Shown here piece by piece: positions 25,803 to 36,056 of a stretch of 64,000 nucleotides of DNA (position 1 is its first letter; the number at the start of each line of letters is the position of its first letter). Source of the stretch: JANWXD01 sp035575135 (lineage in GTDB: Bacteria; Acidobacteriota; Terriglobia; Bryobacterales; Bryobacteraceae). The stretch is taken from assembly GCA_035575135.1 (NCBI GenBank), contig DATLYE010000017.1, positions 1-64,000 on the forward strand. The letters are read 5' to 3'. The notes below the pieces were generated by a model. It had not been told where the DNA came from, did not search any database, and saw only the letters and a list, made by a program, of their open reading frames with translations. The position numbers and the translations under genes were made by a program.

Positions 25803-27110
25803 TCAGCGCGCGACCTTCAGCCCCTCCTCGAAGTGCCAGACCAGTTGCCCGCCGACGATCGTCGCCACCGGCCCCCCGCGGAAACTGCGCCCGTGAAAAG
25901 GAGTGTTGCTGCTCTTGGAGAACGACCGCGAAACGTCATAGGTCCACACCCGCTCCGGATCGAAAATCGTCACGTCTGCCGGCGCGCCGGCAGCCAGCCG
26001 CCCCCGGTCGAGGTGCAGAATCCGTGCCGGCCCCAGCGTGAACAGCTCCACCAGACGCAACAGCGAGACCTTGCCCGTATGGTAGAGCACTTCGAGCGCA
26101 ACCGCGAGCGCCGTCTCCAGCCCGATGATCCCGAACGGGCACTGCTCGAACTCCTGCATCTTTTCGCTCCCCGGATGCGGCGCGTGGTCGGTGGCGATCG
26201 CATCAATCACCCCCTCGGCCAGCCCTCCGACCAGCGCCGCCACGTCGCAGGCCGTCCGCAGCGGCGGCTTCATCTTGTAATTGCTGTCGTAGGGAGGCAT
26301 GTCCGCATCCGTGAGCGCGATGTGGTGCGGCGTCGCTTCGCACGTCACCGGCAATCCCCGTCGCCGGGCCTCCGCCACCAGCTCCACCGACCGCCGCGAA
26401 GAGATGTGCGCCACGTGGAACTGCGCTCCCGTCACCTCGGCCAGCAGGATGTCCCGCGCCACCATCACGTCCTCCGAACAGGACGGGATCCCGCGCAGCC
26501 CCAGCCGCGCCGAAACCACCCCCTCGTGCATGTCGCCCCCGGCGCTCAGATGGAGATCCTCGCAGTGGTCAATCACCGGCAGCCCGAACGAGCGTGCCGT
26601 CTCCATCGCCCTCCGCATCACCCGCGCGTTCATCACCGGCCGGCCGTCGTCGGAGATCGCCACCGCTCCGGCCGCCTTCATCGAACCGATCGCCGCCAGC
26701 TCCTCCCCTGCGCTGTCCTTGGTGATCGCCCCGATGGGAAACACGTGGGTCACGGCGAACCGGCGCGCCCGCTCGATGATGTACCGCGTCACGGTGGGAT
26801 TGTCGTTCACCGGCGCCGTGTTGGGCATGGCGCAGATCGAGGTGAAACCTCCCGCCGCCGCCGCGCGCGAGCCTGTCTCGATCGTTTCGGCGTGCTCGAA
26901 CCCCGGCTCCCTCAGGTGCACGTGCAGGTCTATGAAACCGGGCGCCACCACGCAGCCGGTGGCGTCGAACACCTCCGCCCCCGCAACTTCCAGGTTTGGG
27001 CCGACCCCTGCGATGCGGCCCTCCTCGATCAGTACGTCCGCGATCTCGTCCCGGCCCGAGGCCGGGTCCACCACCCGCCCGTTGCGGATCAGCAGCCGCC
27101 TCACTGGCAC
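25803..27110 (-). CDS. pyrC: Dihydroorotase (class I)
   Basis: Zinc amidohydrolase forming dihydroorotate from carbamoyl aspartate in pyrimidine synthesis. Motifs: GFIDLHVHLREPGFEHAETIETGSRAAAAGG split across the first metal site (HVH), CAMPNTAPVNDN, VIDHCEDLHL, FHVAHISSRRSVEL, CEATPHHIALTD, the metal aspartate in AIATDHAPH, and the C-terminal amidohydrolase strand ADVTIFDPERVW. 435 residues, normal for the class I type. Its start overlaps the end of pyrB by 10 bases. Confidence 0.96.
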   Translation of the reverse strand: MPVRRLLIRNGRVVDPASGRDEIADVLIEEGRIAGVGPNLEVAGAEVFDATGCVVAPGFIDLHVHLREPGFEHAETIETGSRAAAAGGFTSICAMPNTAPVNDNPTVTRYIIERARRFAVTHVFPIGAITKDSAGEELAAIGSMKAAGAVAISDDGRPVMNARVMRRAMETARSFGLPVIDHCEDLHLSAGGDMHEGVVSARLGLRGIPSCSEDVMVARDILLAEVTGAQFHVAHISSRRSVELVAEARRRGLPVTCEATPHHIALTDADMPPYDSNYKMKPPLRTACDVAALVGGLAEGVIDAIATDHAPHPGSEKMQEFEQCPFGIIGLETALAVALEVLYHTGKVSLLRLVELFTLGPARILHLDRGRLAAGAPADVTIFDPERVWTYDVSRSFSKSSNTPFHGRSFRGGPVATIVGGQLVWHFEEGLKVAR

Positions 27111-28012
27111 AGAATCCGCTCCAGCACCGCCATCCGCACCGCCACGCCGTTTTCCACCTGATTGAGGATCACGGAACGTTGCGAGTCGGCCACCTCCGAG
27201 GAGATCTCCCGGCCGCGGTTGATCGGCCCCGGATGCATCACGATCACGTTCGGGCGCGCCAGTTCCAGATGCTCCAGCCGCAGCCCGTAGAACTGAAAGT
27301 ATTCCCCCGCCGGGAACGCCGCTTCATGCTGCCGCTCCAGCTGCACCCGCAGCATCATGATCACGTCCGCGTCGCGGATGGCCTCGCTCATGTCGTAGGT
27401 GATCTCCACGCCCGGGGCGATCCGGGCCAGCTCCGGAGGCGCCAGCGACGCCGGCCCGCACAGCACGATCCGCGCCCCGAATTTCGAAAGCAGGTGAATG
27501 TTGGAACGCGCCACCCGGCTGTGCGCGATGTCGCCGATGATCGCCACCCGCAGGCCCTCCAGCGTCCCCCGGCAGTCCAGAATCGTGCGCGCGTCCAGCA
27601 GGGCCTGCGTCGGGTGTTCGTGCGTGCCGTCGCCCGCGTTGATGATCGGAATCGGCAGATGGCGTGCCAGAAAGTGCGGCGCCCCCGAGGCCCAGTGCCG
27701 CATCACGATCGCACTCGGGCGCATCGCCGCCAGCGTGTTCAACGTGTCCACCAGCGACTCGCCCTTGGCCACGCTCGAACCCGCCGCCGTGATCGAGATC
27801 GCGTCCGCCCCCAGCCGTTTGGCCGCGATCTCAAAACTGGTGCGCGTCCGCGTCGAAGCCTCGTAAAACAGGTTCACGATCATCTTGCCGCGCAGAATGT
27901 CCAGCCGCTTGAACGTCTGGTTCTGCACCGGCTGAAAATCCTTGGCCCGCTCCAGAATGGCTTCGATCTCTTCCCGGCTCAGCTCCTCGATGCCCAGCAG
28001 CCCCGCGGCCAT
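27101..28012 (-). CDS. pyrB: Aspartate carbamoyltransferase catalytic subunit
   Basis: Condenses carbamoyl phosphate and aspartate. It has the carbamoyl-phosphate loop FYEASTRTRTSFEIAAKRLGA, the mobile SSVAKGESLVDTL segment, HWASGAP, INAGDGTHEHPTQALLDARTI and MHPGPINRG. 303 residues, typical of PyrR-linked, regulatory-subunit-free enzymes. It starts 3 bases after pyrR and overlaps pyrC, giving the compact operon pyrR-pyrB-pyrC. Confidence 0.97.
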   Translation of the reverse strand: MAAGLLGIEELSREEIEAILERAKDFQPVQNQTFKRLDILRGKMIVNLFYEASTRTRTSFEIAAKRLGADAISITAAGSSVAKGESLVDTLNTLAAMRPSAIVMRHWASGAPHFLARHLPIPIINAGDGTHEHPTQALLDARTILDCRGTLEGLRVAIIGDIAHSRVARSNIHLLSKFGARIVLCGPASLAPPELARIAPGVEITYDMSEAIRDADVIMMLRVQLERQHEAAFPAGEYFQFYGLRLEHLELARPNVIVMHPGPINRGREISSEVADSQRSVILNQVENGVAVRMAVLERILCQ

Positions 28013-28015
28013 GGC

Positions 28016-28570
28016 TCATTCCTCCACGCGCTCGACCAGAAGCACCTTTTCCGTGCCGTCCACCTCCTGAAACTTGACCTCGATGATTTCGTTGTCGGTG
28101 GTCTGCACGTAACGGCCCACGTACCGGGCTTCGATCGGAAGCTCCCGGTGCCCCCGGTCAATCAGAACCAGCAGCTGCACCCGCGCCGGCCGCCCCTGAT
28201 CGAACAGCGCGTCCAGCGCCGCCCGCACCGTGCGCCCCGTGTACAGCACATCGTCCATCAGAACGATGTCCTTGCCCGTTACGGGAAACGGGATCTGGGT
28301 GCCGCTCACCACCGGCCGGTCGGCCACCGTGGACAGATCGTCCCGGTACAGCGTGATGTCCAGCGTTCCCACCGGGATCTTGCGCCCTTCGATCGCCTCG
28401 ATCTTGGCCGCCAGACGCTCGGCCAGCGGCACGCCGCGGCGCCGGATGCCCACAAACGCCAGCCGGTCCAGATCGCCCGTCTTCTCCAGAATCTCGTGCG
28501 CCAGCCGCACCAGCGTGCGGTCCATCTCCGAGGCGCTCATCAGCTGGGTCTTTACACGGGTGGCCGCCAT
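28016..28570 (-). CDS. pyrR: Bifunctional PyrR regulator / uracil phosphoribosyltransferase
   Basis: A 184-residue protein with the PRPP-binding loop IVLMDDVLYTGRTVRAALD. It also has DRLAFVGIRRRGVPLAERLA, GTLDITLYRDDLS and LLVLIDRGHRELPIEARYVG, all PyrR signatures. Family members bind pyr mRNA leaders to control attenuation and have uracil phosphoribosyltransferase activity. ATG 28570 follows a GTG (28573) that may also serve. The 80-base gap upstream of pyrR is GC-rich; I could not make out a convincing PyrR anti-antiterminator there. Confidence 0.95.
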   Translation of the reverse strand: MAATRVKTQLMSASEMDRTLVRLAHEILEKTGDLDRLAFVGIRRRGVPLAERLAAKIEAIEGRKIPVGTLDITLYRDDLSTVADRPVVSGTQIPFPVTGKDIVLMDDVLYTGRTVRAALDALFDQGRPARVQLLVLIDRGHRELPIEARYVGRYVQTTDNEIIEVKFQEVDGTEKVLLVERVEE

Positions 28571-28651
28571 CACCGTCCGGATGCCAAACGCTCCAGCGTA
28601 ACACAGCGCCCGCCGGCCCGCTTGGAAGGAAACCTGCGCCGGAAACTGGGG

Positions 28652-29764
28652 CTAGGCCGGTCCCGCGACTTCCTCCCAGCTCACGATGCGCTTCTCATGG
28701 ATCGCCCGCGTGCCGAGAATCGCCTGCACCGTCGCCACAAAAGCCGCATCCACGTTCGTGAGCGGCGGGCGGCGATTCTTGACCGCATCTACGAAGGCCG
28801 CCAGCGCCAACCACGTCGCATCGCGGCCCGCCTCCGGCACCTCGAGCGCGACCGGCGGCTGGCGCTTGCCGCGCGGCTGCCAGCTCGCCCGGATCAGGTC
28901 GATCGCCCCTTCGGAGCCGAACACGCGTTCCTGGATTCCTGTGAAGCCCGGCGGGTCAAAGTAATGATGGCTGAAATTCACGCGCTCGCCACCCGGGTAT
29001 TCGAAGATCAGACTGTAGTTGTCCATCACCGTGCGGCCCGGGGGCTCGTTGACGAAGAGGTTCGTTCCGCCCGAGCCCATGGCCCGCACCGGATGGGCTC
29101 CGATCGCCCAGGTGAACAGGTCGAGGATATGAATGCCCTGGTCAATCAGAATGTCCCCGCTCTTGGTCTTGTCGAAATACCAGGGGATGTCGCGCGGCAG
29201 GTCCCCGCCGTGGCGCATACCGTGGCACATCAGTACGCGCCCGAGGCCGCCGCTGTGGATGAACTTCACCGCGGCGTTGCGGTGGGGATCGTGCCGGAGC
29301 TGGAAGCCCACCTGCATGATCCCCTTGGCGTTCCGCGCCGCCGCCACCGTCAGCTTGCAGTCTTCCACAGTGAGCGCCAGCGGCTTTTCCGCGTACAGGT
29401 GCTTGCCGACCTCCAGAATGGCGAGATTGACGTCCTTATGCGCCCAGTCGGGCACCGCCTGCACCACCGCGTCAATCTCCTTCTGCTCATCGAGCATCTT
29501 GCGGAAATCCGTCCACACCCGCGCCGAACCGCCGGCCTCGGCGACGCGCGCGGCGGCGCGGCGGGCCCGCTCCTCGTCCAGATCGCAGACCGCCACCACG
29601 CGCACCCCGGCCAGCTTCAGCATGTTCGCCAGCAGATACGATCCTCGGTTGCCCACTCCGACGAAAGCCACCCGCAGCTCGTCGGAGGGCGCCTGCGAGC
29701 GCAGCAGGACGGGCGCCGCAGCGAGCGCCGCCCGTTTCAACCACCTTCTGCGGCTGTACGACAT
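28652..29764 (-). CDS. Gfo/Idh/MocA oxidoreductase with Tat-type signal
   Basis: A 370-residue MocA-type NAD(P)-binding protein whose N-terminus MSYSRRRWLKRAALAAAPVLL is a twin-arginine-like export signal. The Rossmann motif VAFVGVGNRGSYLLANML, KEIDAVVQAVPDWAHKDVN and the lysine motif YAEKPLALTVEDC follow. The C-terminal domain has GDILIDQGIHILDLFTWAIG. Periplasmic MocA proteins of this kind are abundant in Acidobacteria and Planctomycetes; one such group are glycosidases that use tightly bound NAD. It starts 18 bases after argR, probably as read-through of the arginine operon. Confidence 0.9.
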   Translation of the reverse strand: MSYSRRRWLKRAALAAAPVLLRSQAPSDELRVAFVGVGNRGSYLLANMLKLAGVRVVAVCDLDEERARRAAARVAEAGGSARVWTDFRKMLDEQKEIDAVVQAVPDWAHKDVNLAILEVGKHLYAEKPLALTVEDCKLTVAAARNAKGIMQVGFQLRHDPHRNAAVKFIHSGGLGRVLMCHGMRHGGDLPRDIPWYFDKTKSGDILIDQGIHILDLFTWAIGAHPVRAMGSGGTNLFVNEPPGRTVMDNYSLIFEYPGGERVNFSHHYFDPPGFTGIQERVFGSEGAIDLIRASWQPRGKRQPPVALEVPEAGRDATWLALAAFVDAVKNRRPPLTNVDAAFVATVQAILGTRAIHEKRIVSWEEVAGPA

Positions 29765-29782
29765 GATCTCTCCTCGTTCCGG

Positions 29783-30223
29783 CTAACCCAGCACCGCCAG
29801 GTAGCGCATCATTCTCTTGCGCACCGCTTCCGCTGCATGATTGTCGGGGCTGATCACCAGCACCGTGTCGTCTCCGGCGATGGTCCCCACCACTTCGGGC
29901 CAGTTTTCCTGGTCGATGGCGGCGGCCAGCGGCGCTGCGTTGGCGGGCGACGTCTTCAGCACCACCAGATTTTGCGCGATCCGCACGTCCTGAAGAAACT
30001 CCGGCGCAATGGTCGCCAGCGACGGCCGGCCGGGCTCGAGCGCGATCTGCCGGTAGCCGTCGGGCGTCTTGGCCAGGCCGAGTTCGCGGATGTCCCGCGA
30101 CAGCGTCACTTGCGTGGTGCGGATGCCCAGGCGGTTGAGCTCCCGCGCAAGCTCCTCCTGCGTGTGGATATTCTTGGAGCGGATCAGTTTCAGGATCTGG
30201 CCGTGCCGGTAACTCTTGGTCAT
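29783..30223 (-). CDS. argR: Arginine repressor
   Basis: A 146-residue ArgR. The N-terminal winged helix has QILKLIRSKNIHTQEELARELN and the recognition segment TTQVTLSRDIRELGLAK with the signature Ser-Arg. The C-terminal trimerisation/arginine-binding domain has LVVLKTSPANAAPLAAAID and VGTIAGDDTVLVI. It is the last arginine gene of argF-argG-argH-argR and overlaps the argH stop by 4 bases. An ARG box overlaps the argF start, so it probably represses its own operon. Confidence 0.96.
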   Translation of the reverse strand: MTKSYRHGQILKLIRSKNIHTQEELARELNRLGIRTTQVTLSRDIRELGLAKTPDGYRQIALEPGRPSLATIAPEFLQDVRIAQNLVVLKTSPANAAPLAAAIDQENWPEVVGTIAGDDTVLVISPDNHAAEAVRKRMMRYLAVLG

Positions 30224-31598
30224 GGGCGTAGCTCCGCCAGCCGGCGCGCGGCTTCTTCCAGGGCCGCCGCCACCGCCTTGGGCCCCGTCCCTCCCGGAAT
30301 CTCGCGCGTCTTCATGCCTTCCTCCGGGCGCAGCCAGCGGGCCATGTCGGGCGTAAACTCCGGGGCGAAGGCCGCCAGCGCCTCCGGCGTCCAGTCCGCC
30401 GGTTGTTTGCCGCTGCGCACGCTCTCGAGAACCAGCTTACCGACGAGCTGGTGGGCATGCTCGAAGGGCACGCCGGAGCGCGCCAGAGCTTCGGCCAGAT
30501 CCGTGGCCACCACCCAGCTTGCGGCGGCGGCCTGCGCCGTCTTTTCGGGATTCAGCCGGGCCGATCCCATGACCGCGCGCGCCATCTCCAGACAATCGCC
30601 CAGGGTATCGGAGGCGTCGAACAAACGTTCTTTGTCCTCCTGCATATCCCGGTTGTAAGTCATCGGAAGACCTTTCATGGTAACAAACACTGAGGTGTAA
30701 CTTCCGAAAACGCGCCCGCACTTTCCTCGGATCAATTCGAGTGCATCGGGGTTTTTTTTATGCGGCATCAAACTGGACCCGCTGGTTACTTCGTCGGCCA
30801 GCTCGAGCCAGCCGAATTCTTCGCTCGAGTACAAGATCCAGTCCTCGGCCAGCCGGCTCAGGTGCAGCATCAGGAGCGAGGCGGCATGCAGAAAGTCCAG
30901 GACGAAGTCGCGGTCGGCCGCGGCATCCATGCTGTTGCGCGTGAGCTCGTCGAATCCCAGGTCCAAAGCGATCTGGGCGCGGTCAACGGCCAGGCCGCTC
31001 CCCGCCAGGGCCCCGGAACCGAGCGGCAACACGTTTGCCGCCCGGCGCGCCGCTTCCAGGCGCCGCCAGTCGCGATGGAACATCTCGAAATACGCCAGCA
31101 GGTAGTGCGGCCAGAGCACCGGCTGGGCGCGGCGCAGGTGGGTGAAGCCCGGCAGCACCGCATCCGGATACCGCTGCGCCAGCTCGAGCAGGCTCTCCAT
31201 CAGGTCGGCCAGGCGGCTCTGATGGGCGCGGATCTGCTCCCGCAGCCACAGGCGCGTGTCGAGGGAGACCTGCTCGTTGCGGCTGCGGCCCGTATGCATT
31301 TTGGCGGCAAGCTCTCCGACTTTCTCTTTGAGCTTGCGGATTACGAGCGTGTGTACGTCTTCGTCGGCGGCTCCCTGGAAAAACGCCGGTTCGCGGCCCT
31401 CCTCGGCGATCTCGTCCAGGGCGCGCAGGAGCGTTTCGCGCTCGGCGGCCGTGAGAATCCCCGCCCGCTCCAGCGCCTGAGCCCAGGCCTTCGATCCCTG
31501 AACGTCCGCCTCGAGCAGGCGCCGGTCAAAGCGGAGCGATTCGGAGAACCGCTCGAACGTCTCCGAAGGCCCGCGCTCGAACCGCCCGCCCCAGAGCT

Positions 31599-31602
<4 letters not shown>
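30220..31602 (-). CDS. argH: Argininosuccinate lyase
   Basis: Splits argininosuccinate to arginine and fumarate. Motifs: MKLWGGRFERGPSETFERFSES at the N-terminus (split by natural residues), HTGRSRNEQVSLDTRLWL, GFTHLRRAQPVLW, and the fumarase-superfamily signature GSSLMPHKKNPDALEL. C-terminal FEHAHQLVGKLV is typical. 460 residues, normal length. Its ATG overlaps the argG stop by 4 bases and its own stop overlaps the argR start. Confidence 0.97.
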
Positions 31603-32810
<1,208 letters not shown>

Positions 32811-32842
32811 AAGTCGCATTGTAGCGCGCACGGCGCGCCTTC

Positions 32843-33811
32843 TTAGAGAAGCATAAGCAGGAGCGCTTTCTGAGCATGCAACCGGTTTTCGGCCTGGTCG
32901 AAGACGACGGAGCGTTCCGATTCGATGACCGCATCGGTGACCTCCTCGCCGCGCTTGGAGGGCAGGCAATGCATGAACACCGCCGAGGGCTTGGCGCGGG
33001 AAAACAGAGCCTCGTCCACCTGATAGGGACGGAAGTGGCGCCGCCGCGCTTCGGCCTGCGCCTCCTGGCCCATGCTGGTCCAAACGTCGGTGTAGACGGC
33101 GTCGGCGTCGCGGACCGCCTCCGCCGGATCGTGGGTGACGGCGATGCGGACTCCGGGAGCGGCGTGCCGGCGGGCCTGCTCCACGATCTCCGGAGACGGC
33201 TCGTAGCCGGGCGGCGTGGCCACCGCCACGTGGACGCCGAGGCGCGCGCCGGTGAGCAGCAGCGAATGGGCGACGTTGTTGCCGTCGCCGACGAAGGCCA
33301 GCCGGAGCCCTTCGAGCCCGCCGAAGTGTTCCTTGAGGGTCAGCATGTCGGCCAGCGCCTGGCAGGGGTGATAGAGATCGCTCAAGGCGTTGATGACCGG
33401 CACGCGGGCCCAGCGGGCCAGTTCTTCGATGGTGGCCTGCGAGAAGGTGCGCGCCACGATGGCGTTGGTCCAGCGGTCCAGATTGCGCGCCACGTCCTTG
33501 AGAGGTTCGCGGTCGCCGATCGGCCCGGTGGTGAGCACGGCGTCGCCGCCCAGCTGTTTGATGGCCAGCTCGAAGGTGAGGCGAGTGCGGAGCGAAGGTT
33601 TTTCAAACAGGAGACTCAGATACCGGCCGGAGAGCGCGGCGGCGAAGGGAGCCGGATCGCGCTTGACCCGCGCGGCCAGATCGAGCAGGTAGGCGAGCTC
33701 GCGGGTGTCGAGATCGAGGTCGCCCGTCAGGTCGCGGCCGGACAGTTTCCACACGGCGGTGCGCGCCGGCAGAGCGTGGGCGCGGCGCGCCGCGGCCGAA
33801 TCTTTATTCAT
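32843..33811 (-). CDS. argF: Ornithine carbamoyltransferase
   Basis: Makes citrulline from ornithine and carbamoyl phosphate. Motifs: LLFEKPSLRTRLTFELAIKQLG, GDREPLKDVARNLDRW, LSDLYHPCQALADMLTL, GDGNNVAHSLLL, VYTDVWTSMGQE and the substrate motif MHCLPSKRGEEV. 322 residues. It is the promoter-proximal gene of argF-argG-argH-argR. Transcription probably starts within a few bases of the ATG at 33811, so the mRNA may be leaderless, and the start codon lies inside an ARG-box palindrome. Confidence 0.97.
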   Translation of the reverse strand: MNKDSAAARRAHALPARTAVWKLSGRDLTGDLDLDTRELAYLLDLAARVKRDPAPFAAALSGRYLSLLFEKPSLRTRLTFELAIKQLGGDAVLTTGPIGDREPLKDVARNLDRWTNAIVARTFSQATIEELARWARVPVINALSDLYHPCQALADMLTLKEHFGGLEGLRLAFVGDGNNVAHSLLLTGARLGVHVAVATPPGYEPSPEIVEQARRHAAPGVRIAVTHDPAEAVRDADAVYTDVWTSMGQEAQAEARRRHFRPYQVDEALFSRAKPSAVFMHCLPSKRGEEVTDAVIESERSVVFDQAENRLHAQKALLLMLL

Positions 33812-33823
33812 TGAAATGAATAA
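33804..33823. promoter_or_regulatory. ARG box (ArgR operator) over the argF start
   Basis: TTATTCATT (33804-33812) and AATGAATAA (33815-33823) form a perfect 9-bp inverted repeat separated by two bases. It matches the AATGAATAATTATTCATT-type consensus bound by ArgR. It is strikingly AT-rich in this GC-rich window, includes the argF ATG (33811-33809), and touches the -10 box, so bound ArgR would block initiation. Confidence 0.8.
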
Positions 33824-33849
33824 TTACACAGCGCCGGAGCCCGCGTCAA
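33820..33849 (-). promoter_or_regulatory. Putative argF promoter
   Basis: On the minus strand TTGACG (33849-33844) and AATTAT (33825-33820) are 18 bases apart. Transcription would start around 33813, next to the argF ATG at 33811, inside the ARG box. Confidence 0.55.
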
Positions 33850-33885
33850 GCCGTGGCGCCGGGCGCGCTACAATGAGTGTGCAGG

Positions 33886-34209
33886 ATGAGCGACGCCGAG
33901 GAGAAGGTTCAGGAAGAGGGGTCCGAACCGGCCACCCCGCTGCCTCCCGCCACCTTTGAATGGCTCACGCTGTCGCTGCGCCTGCAGGCGGAGATGCACC
34001 TGGGTTTGCTGGCGGCCGGCGACGAAAAGGACCGCCCGAAGCCGAACTTCCAGGCGGCGCGCCACACCATTGACGTGATGGCGATGCTGCAGGAGAAGAC
34101 CCGGGGCAACCTGACGCTGGAAGAGCAGCGGCTGCTGGACAACTCGGTGACGGAGTTGCGCTTCCGTTACGTGCAGGCTCTGGAAGCGAGCCGCAAGCAG
34201 CAAGGCTGA
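33886..34209 (+). CDS. DUF1844 domain protein
   Basis: A 107-residue protein. After an acidic N-terminus it has FEWLTLSLRLQAEMHLGLL, NFQAARHTIDVMAMLQEKTRGNLT, EEQRLLDNSVTELRFRYV, the helical pattern of DUF1844, a small family common in Acidobacteria and Deltaproteobacteria. No catalytic residues are evident. ATG 33886 follows GCAGG and is divergent from argF. A possible -10 (TACAAT, 33869-33874) lies just upstream. The stop TGA (34207-34209) abuts the next gene. Confidence 0.8.
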   Translation: MSDAEEKVQEEGSEPATPLPPATFEWLTLSLRLQAEMHLGLLAAGDEKDRPKPNFQAARHTIDVMAMLQEKTRGNLTLEEQRLLDNSVTELRFRYVQALEASRKQQG

Positions 34210-34221
34210 GTGCCGTCCGGG

Positions 34222-35001
34222 ATGGGGTTGCTGCGCATCACGGTGCTCGGGTCCGGGACGAGCGTCGGCGTTCCCACGGTCGGGTGCGGGTGTCCGGTAT
34301 GCCGCTCCGATGATCCCCGCGACAAGCGCCTCCGGCCCTCGGTGCTGCTCCGCTACGCCGAGCGGTGCGTGCTGATTGACACGACGCCGGACTTTCGCCT
34401 GCAGGCGCTGCGGGCCGGCCTGGAGCGGCTGGACGCGATCCTGTTCACGCACGCCCATGCGGACCACATCATGGGGCTGGACGATGTGCGCCCGTTCAAC
34501 TTCCGCCAGAAGGGCAGCATTCCGGCCTACGGATCGGAGGAGACGATCGCGGCGATCCGCCGCCGCTTTGATTACATCTTCGATGCAGGGGAGCGCGAAT
34601 CTCAGGTGCCGCGGCTGGAATTGCGCCCGCTCGACGGGTCGCCGTTCGAGTTATTCGGGCGCCAGTTCACGCCCGTGCCGGTGTTGCACGGCCGCTCGAC
34701 GGTGTACGGCTTCCGGTTCGGGCGGGCGGCGTATCTGACCGATCACAGCGAGATCCCCGAGGAGTCGCTCGAGAAGCTCTACGGTCTGGAGGTGCTGTTT
34801 CTGGATGCGTTGCGGCGCCGGCCGCATCCGACGCACTCGACGCTGGAACGCTCGCTCGGCTATGTCGAGCGGCTGCGGCCCGCGCGGGCCTACTTCACGC
34901 ACATCTGTCACGATCTCCCGCACGAAGCCACCCAGCGGGAACTGCCGCCCGGCGTGTATCTGGCCTACGACGGACTGGAGATTGCAGTCGAGGAGGAGTG
35001 A
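34222..35001 (+). CDS. MBL-fold metal-dependent hydrolase (PhnP-like)
   Basis: A 259-residue metallo-beta-lactamase-fold protein. It opens with ITVLGSGTSVGVPTVGCGCPVC, the cysteine-containing N-terminus seen in PhnP-type cyclic phosphodiesterases. The metal motif FTHAHADHIMGLDDVR (HxHxDH) follows, then VLHGRSTVYGFRF, AAYLTDHSEI and YFTHICHDLPHEAT. Likely hydrolyses a phosphodiester; substrate unknown. ATG 34222 is preferred; GTG 34210 is directly after the previous stop. The ribF gene begins 3 bases after its stop. Confidence 0.86.
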   Translation: MGLLRITVLGSGTSVGVPTVGCGCPVCRSDDPRDKRLRPSVLLRYAERCVLIDTTPDFRLQALRAGLERLDAILFTHAHADHIMGLDDVRPFNFRQKGSIPAYGSEETIAAIRRRFDYIFDAGERESQVPRLELRPLDGSPFELFGRQFTPVPVLHGRSTVYGFRFGRAAYLTDHSEIPEESLEKLYGLEVLFLDALRRRPHPTHSTLERSLGYVERLRPARAYFTHICHDLPHEATQRELPPGVYLAYDGLEIAVEEE

Positions 35002-35004
35002 GCG

Positions 35005-35997
35005 TTGCCGGGGGTGCGCATCTGGCGGAGCCTGGAGGAACTCACGGAGCCCTTCGGTCCGTGTGCGCTGAGCATCGGAAACTTCGACGGCGTGCATGCG
35101 GGGCACCGGCGGATTCTGCGGCGCGTCGCGGAACTGGCGCGGAGGCGGGGCTGGAAGGCGGCGGCGCTGACTTTTGATCCCCACCCGGCCACCATCGTCG
35201 CGCCGGAGCGCGCGCCGCGGCTGCTGACCACTCCGGAGCAGCGTTGCCATCTGATGGCGGAGGAGGGCATCGAGGAAGTCCTGGTGCTGCCCTTCGGGCC
35301 GGAGTTGGCGCGCCTGTCTCCGGAGGAGTTTGCGTGCCGCATCCTGCGCGGGCGCCTGGATGCGCGGGCTGTTCTGGTGGGAAGCAATTTCCGCTTCGGC
35401 CACCGGCAGGCGGGCAATGTGGAGGTGCTGCGGGCGCTCGGCGAGCGGTACGGCTTCGAGACGGAGATCGTTCCGCCGGTCGAGCTGCGGGGACGGCTGA
35501 TTTCGAGCAGCGAGATCCGCCGCCTGATCGAAGCCGGACAGGTGGGGCTGGCGGCGCGCCTGCTGGAGCGGCCGCATTTTCTCGAGGGTCCGGTGGTTGC
35601 CGGGCGCGGCATCGGCGCGGCCAAGACGGTGCCGACGCTGAACATGCGACCGGAAGGAGAGGTGTTGCCTGCCACGGGCGTGTACGTGACGCGCACGGCG
35701 GATGTGGAAACCGGCGCAAGCTGGCCGTCGGTGACGAACGTCGGCTACCGCCCCACGTTTGGGGGCACGGATCTGACGGTGGAGAGCTTTCTGCTGGACG
35801 GGCTCGAAGGGGATCCGCCGCGGCGGGTCCGGGTGGAGTTCCTCCGGCGCCTGCGCGAAGAGCGCAAATTTGAGAGCGCCGAAGCTTTGCGCGCGCAGAT
35901 TCTGCGCGATGCGGCGCGGGCCCGTGCCTGGCACCGGAGGGCGGAGAAGTGGATCGGCCGCAGGCCGGCGCCGGCGGCGGTGGAACTGCGGCGGTAG
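35005..35997 (+). CDS. ribF: Bifunctional riboflavin kinase / FAD synthetase
   Basis: Makes FMN and FAD. The N-terminal adenylyltransferase domain has SIGNFDGVHAGHRRILRRV (HxGH-type), LTFDPHPATIVAPERAPRLL, VLVGSNFRFGHRQAGNVEVL and ISSSEIRRLIEAG. The C-terminal flavokinase domain has GRGIGAAKTVPTLNM, TGVYVTR, VTNVGYRPTFGG and RVEFLRRLREERKF. 330 residues, slightly short but complete. TTG 35005 follows AGGAGGAG; GTG 35014 is an alternative. Confidence 0.95.
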   Translation: MPGVRIWRSLEELTEPFGPCALSIGNFDGVHAGHRRILRRVAELARRRGWKAAALTFDPHPATIVAPERAPRLLTTPEQRCHLMAEEGIEEVLVLPFGPELARLSPEEFACRILRGRLDARAVLVGSNFRFGHRQAGNVEVLRALGERYGFETEIVPPVELRGRLISSSEIRRLIEAGQVGLAARLLERPHFLEGPVVAGRGIGAAKTVPTLNMRPEGEVLPATGVYVTRTADVETGASWPSVTNVGYRPTFGGTDLTVESFLLDGLEGDPPRRVRVEFLRRLREERKFESAEALRAQILRDAARARAWHRRAEKWIGRRPAPAAVELRR

Positions 35998-36056
35998 GCC
36001 GGGGGGCGCGCGCTATACTGGAGGTTAAAATCCACTGAACTTATAAGGAGTCCTGT

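Noticed and set aside
28571..28651. PyrR-dependent attenuator before pyrR
   Set aside because: The 80-base gap is GC-rich but I found no clear anti-antiterminator consensus or T-run terminator.
26996..30658. 1220-codon open frame on the plus strand
   Set aside because: It runs antisense to pyrB, pyrR, a MocA gene, argR and part of argH, all with full family motifs; its translation is Arg/His/Pro-rich noise.
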